Positions 7,264 to 10,000 of a stretch of DNA of 10,000 nt are shown here, piece by piece. The stretch covers positions 1 through 10,000 of the forward strand of contig VIGQ01001295.1 of NCBI GenBank assembly GCA_009663005.1, in the 5' to 3' direction. The position numbers were made by a program, and so were the translations under genes. The notes under the pieces are model-generated. The model made no database searches, had not been told where the DNA came from, and worked only from the letters and a program-made list of their open reading frames with translations. Position 1 is the first letter of the stretch. Each line of letters starts with the position of its first letter. This stretch comes from Actinidia chinensis. Its lineage: Eukaryota > Streptophyta > Magnoliopsida > Ericales > Actinidiaceae.

Positions 7264-7630
7264 GGATTAAATACACTTTGCCCCTTTAAAGTAATGACAA
7301 TTTCCCACTTGAGTTCATTGCAATCAGGACTAAACACTAATGCCATCCAAATTATTAATTGTGTGCCCTGCATAGTTGCCCCTGTAGTCTAACCAGATTC
7401 AAGACCCAAAAACACTATTATCCAGGGACCACAAAATCCAAGATTCAATACCTAAACTCTAAGCCAATCCAATATTAATCACAAAGCCCTAACAAAATCG
7501 GGCCCAAACCCAAATTCCATTCTCTACCTCTACCCAACCTCTGTTACCCCCCACACCATATCACGTCCTAACCTATTCGTACCCCATTTAGCCAAAAATC
7601 GTCACGCCAACGAGCATACACTCAGCAACC

Positions 7631-7655
7631 AGAGAGAGAGGAGAGAGAAGAGAGC
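7631..7655 (+). repeat. GA-rich tract
   Basis: An interrupted (GA)n run. Such tracts are frequent in plant 5' leaders and bind BPC/GAGA factors, but no gene start follows that I can support. Confidence 0.6.
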
Positions 7656-7657
7656 AG

Positions 7658-7690
7658 GTTTGATTCGCCATAGTAGTTCACGAATCAAAC
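7658..7690. repeat. 10-bp stem hairpin
   Basis: GTTTGATTCG (7658-7667) and CGAATCAAAC (7681-7690) are perfect reverse complements with a 13-nt loop, placed between the GA tract and the G-rich stretch. Confidence 0.65.
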
Positions 7691-8344
7691 GGCGGCGGTT
7701 GCTATTCATGAGGACATTGGCAGAAGGTTGCGCCAGTGCCAGTGGTTACGACAGGTTTGTGGTGTGCTTTGCTGGGTAGCGAGCTGCCATGTATGGCCAG
7801 GGACCGTTTGGTGTAGGGATTGCGTCGGTGGTGGAAGGTTTGTTGGTCTTTGTTAGGTTGTTTTCTCTCTTTCTTTGTGTGTGGGTGGCATTAAGAGGAG
7901 TGCGTTGTGGAGTGGAGGTTGCAAGTAGTGATGAGTCGATCTCTGTGTTGGTAGGCAAAATGGTGGAGGGGTTGGGGTTGGGGAGTTGGCGTAAGTGAGA
8001 ATGGGTTGGGGTTTGGGTTTTGGGTTGGTAGGTAGAAACATGGGTTTTGGAGGAATTTTTCTGTTAAACAAGTTGGATGTGGGATTTCGTGTTGGTTTGA
8101 CTGCACAATGAAGTTCGTTAGCGACGGGCCAAATGTGAAAAATTATTCTTGAAATAGGAATTGTGTGGGATTGGGTTTGGGTTGGGAGTGTGTGGGAATA
8201 AAATTACATTTTCACACCCACATGGAATAGCTATCTTCATGGTGAGATGTTTATTTTTGTCTTTTGATGGCAGCGATAGTAAGTGATTTGATCATTGAGC
8301 CAAGTTATAAAATCTCCTAAAAATAATGCAATAAATTCTACATC

Positions 8345-8356
8345 CACACACACACA
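8345..8356 (+). repeat. (CA)n microsatellite
   Basis: About six CA units. Confidence 0.7.
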
Positions 8357-8366
8357 ATCAACCTCA

Positions 8367-8465
8367 TTACTCCATACAATTTCCAATTAGTGCAAATTCT
8401 TAATCATTGTGAATTAATTTGTTCATTTCCCTTAGTCAACGTCTGCTCAAATACTGCAAATTGGT
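8367..8465 (+). repeat. Diverged repeat copy 2, left part
   Basis: TTACTCCATACAATTTCCAA and AGTCAACGTCTGCTCAAATA, then CTGCAAAT, align in order with 385-540, with a net shortening of about 55 bp. A further partial match at 8275-8340 (GATAGTAAGTGATTTGAT ... AATAATGCAATAAATTC) to 466-532 suggests the left part was duplicated. Confidence 0.5.
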
Positions 8466-9520
8466 TCTCCTTTAAATATTCAATGGCATTTAATAGATAG
8501 ATACTTCAAATATGAGTAAAATTGACTAAGATAACTTTATTACGTTTAAATAATTAATGTTATTTTACAGCATATAAATTTTAAAAAGAAGTAAAACAAA
8601 TTTATTTTGTTGACATACAAGCATAATATAATCTAAGATACCATGTAACATACTTTTTCATTATAAGTGAGTTCTTAATTTATTTTATGTTGTTTATAAA
8701 GAAGGAATGAGTCCCATAGCATTGTCCTTACGACAAAGTCCTATTGATTACAATAATATATACTAGAAAGATAGATTCCGTGTATACAGGATAAAAATAA
8801 CAAAAAATATAAATCACGTTATTAATTTTAAGATTCAAATAAACAATTATGAGAAATAAATAAAATAGGATAAACTTTTCTTTTTGTGCCATTAACTTCT
8901 AGTTCATAAATCCCTTAAATTCCTTGTTAAAAGCTTTTTACAAATCTAATAAAATAAATAATTATAACAATGATATTATAAGATAATTGACATTGACAGA
9001 TGACAATTTTATTTACCTTCGATTTTCATATGGGAAGTCAAACAACTAAATATATTAGTAAAATACTTTATTTTGAAGTTAAAGATCCGATTGAGGATTA
9101 CACACACTCTGGTTAAAATGGTAGTGAATAAAAACTTTTCATAGTCATTCTAATGAAAAGTCACTCTGTATGAATCACGTTATACTAGATAAAACGATGC
9201 CATATAGCATGGATAAAAAAAAATTAATAAACGTAATTAAATAATTATTTTAAATTTAATATACGTCTAAATATTAAATTTATTGAGTTAATTACTAGTA
9301 GTATTTTTTTGAATTTTGTGTTAAAATTATAAAAAAAAACCAATAACTATGGTGGTTAAAGTGTTGATTATATTGGATGATATTGTTTCAATTGGTGAAT
9401 ATCAACCATTTTAAAATATTTTTGTTTTGAAATGATAATCATTTTTTACATGATTTTAATAGGAAATCAAGCAAAACCATAATAAGATACCATTAAGATA
9501 CTTGATCTTTACATACTATT
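8466..9520. other. About 1.05 kb of AT-rich DNA separating the halves of repeat copy 2
   Basis: Absent between the equivalent points of copy 1 (around 525-540). It is highly AT-rich and has no long open frame, no visible terminal inverted repeat and no obvious flanking duplication. It may be a decayed insertion, or the two parts may be independent repeat fragments. Confidence 0.4.
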
Positions 9521-9927
9521 AGATTCTACTTGGAAGTCTTGTAAATGAACTGGACTTTGATACATGATTAGGAGATAAGTGGGATACGGGCTAATTGTAC
9601 TTTTGATACCAAAAATACATAAGATCTCATTGGGCCCTTCAAATTTTTTTTTTTCACATTGACCTTTAATAATTAATTGTTTGCAATTAGATCCAATTGA
9701 TAATTTCAATCCAAATGATGATGGAAAAACCAATGGCTCTAATTCAAGGGCCCAATTATGAAAATTTCAAGGTTGGAAGAGATGGGAAGAGATGGAAGAA
9801 GGGTTTGGTTGGTAGTGCGATGAGAGGTTTTTGGTGTTGCGTTCGTTTTGGTGTGTGAAAATTTTTTTCTTTAAGGAACTAAAATAGAAAATCAATGATA
9901 CTTTAAAGGTGCAAAGTGCAACTAACC
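9521..9927 (+). repeat. Diverged repeat copy 2, right part
   Basis: AGATTCTACTTGGAAGTCTT onward aligns with 526-600. GGCTCTAATTCAAGG, then ATGAAAATTTCAAGGTTGGA and GATGGAAGAAGGGTTTGGTT, aligns with 680-745. The end aligns with 1019-1083. The G-rich middle of copy 1 (about 750-1000) is mostly missing here. Confidence 0.55.
9589..9927. mobile_element. Non-autonomous TIR element, copy 2 (shorter)
   Basis: The left end is GGCTAATTGTACTTTTGATA. The reverse complement of the right end is GGTTAGTTGCACTTTGCACC, then TTTAAAGTATCATTGATTTT. Both match the ends at 600 and 1083. At 339 bp it is about 145 bp shorter than copy 1, largely from loss of the G-rich middle. A minus-strand open frame (9733-9509) crosses the boundary and is not considered real. 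Confidence 0.5.
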
Positions 9928-10000
9928 ATACCGCGACATGTATAGTCCACCGCTTGTTTCACCCCTTTTCTTATGTCACCATGTGGGCTCCGCATAATTG

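Larger units (their letters stand above)
7264..8220. other. Orphan TIR end followed by a GC-richer, strand-biased island
   Basis: GGATTAAATACACTTTGCCCC at 7264-7284, then TTTAAAGTA, is the left end of the same TIR family as 600-1083 and 9589-9927. I found no matching right end downstream. The interior changes strand bias: C-rich on + from about 7380 to 7610, then a GA-repeat leader-like run (7631-7655), a 10-bp hairpin (7658-7690) and a strongly G-rich stretch to about 8185. CCCAAACCCAA (7503-7513) is inverted as TTGGGTTTGGG (8171-8181). Overlapping open frames (7789-7998 on +; 7958-7746, 8071-7853 and 8106-7891 on -) are a by-product of the G/T-rich composition, and I do not call any of them a gene. 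A gene-fragment-bearing transposon (Pack-MULE-like) is one reading. Confidence 0.35.

Noticed and set aside
7746..8106. Overlapping open frames on both strands in the G-rich island
   Set aside because: The skewed G/T composition removes stop codons in several frames at once. The peptides are compositionally biased and mutually exclusive.
7264..8540. Right TIR partner for 7264 at about 8509-8540 (GATACTTCAAATATGAGTAA)
   Set aside because: It resembles the family's right-end interior but lacks the terminal GTGTAATTAATCC-type sequence; too weak to call.
9509..9733. 74-codon minus-strand open frame
   Set aside because: It crosses the left boundary of the TIR element and matches no family.

Overview
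The window looks like nuclear DNA from a flowering plant, most likely a eudicot. It is strongly AT-rich, full of homopolymer A/T runs, and holds one decayed plant-specific gene plus many short transposon remnants. It has no bacterial-type operons, no recognisable tRNA or rRNA gene and no CRISPR array. The species cannot be fixed from the sequence.

The only recognisable protein gene is a leucine-rich-repeat receptor-like protein (RLP) of the Arabidopsis RLP1/RLP15 or LRR-GSO-like type, at 2959-4170 on the + strand. It keeps a signal-peptide-like start, the LRRNT cap, the last few LRRs with the island domain, the C-terminal cap and the transmembrane tail. Most of the LRR ectodomain is missing, and the pieces lie in several reading frames, so it is best called a pseudogene.

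The rest is mobile-element debris. (i) 385-1083 is a diverged repeat carrying a 484-bp terminal-inverted-repeat (TIR) element at 600-1083. A second copy of the same unit appears at 8367-8465 plus 9521-9927, split by about 1.05 kb of unrelated AT-rich DNA. A lone left end of the same TIR family opens the unusual 7264-8220 region. (ii) 2197-2612 is a MITE-like element with GC-rich arms built from CCTAGGC-type motifs. (iii) 4382-4805 and 6413-6675 are two members of a T-rich foldback MITE family starting near CCC(A)(G/T)TTTGG. 6737-7098 may be a third related element, and 5870 onward an orphan end.

Region by region: 1-384 unassigned; 385-1083 repeat copy 1; 1084-2196 AT-rich, with an 18-bp palindrome and a GC-rich double hairpin; 2197-2612 MITE; 2613-2958 unassigned upstream DNA; 2959-4170 RLP pseudogene; 4171-4381 unassigned; 4382-4805 MITE; 4806-5870 promoter-like motifs and a tiny exon-like ORF; 5870-7200 MITE-rich; 7264-8220 orphan TIR end with a C-rich then G-rich interior; 8221-8366 unassigned; 8367-9927 interrupted repeat copy 2; 9928-10000 unassigned.

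No set of genes working together is visible. The RLP is an isolated relic inside transposon-rich DNA, which is typical of plant RLP clusters. I found no convincing undescribed system. The points most worth checking are the internally deleted RLP, the interrupted repeat pair and the 7264-8220 island.
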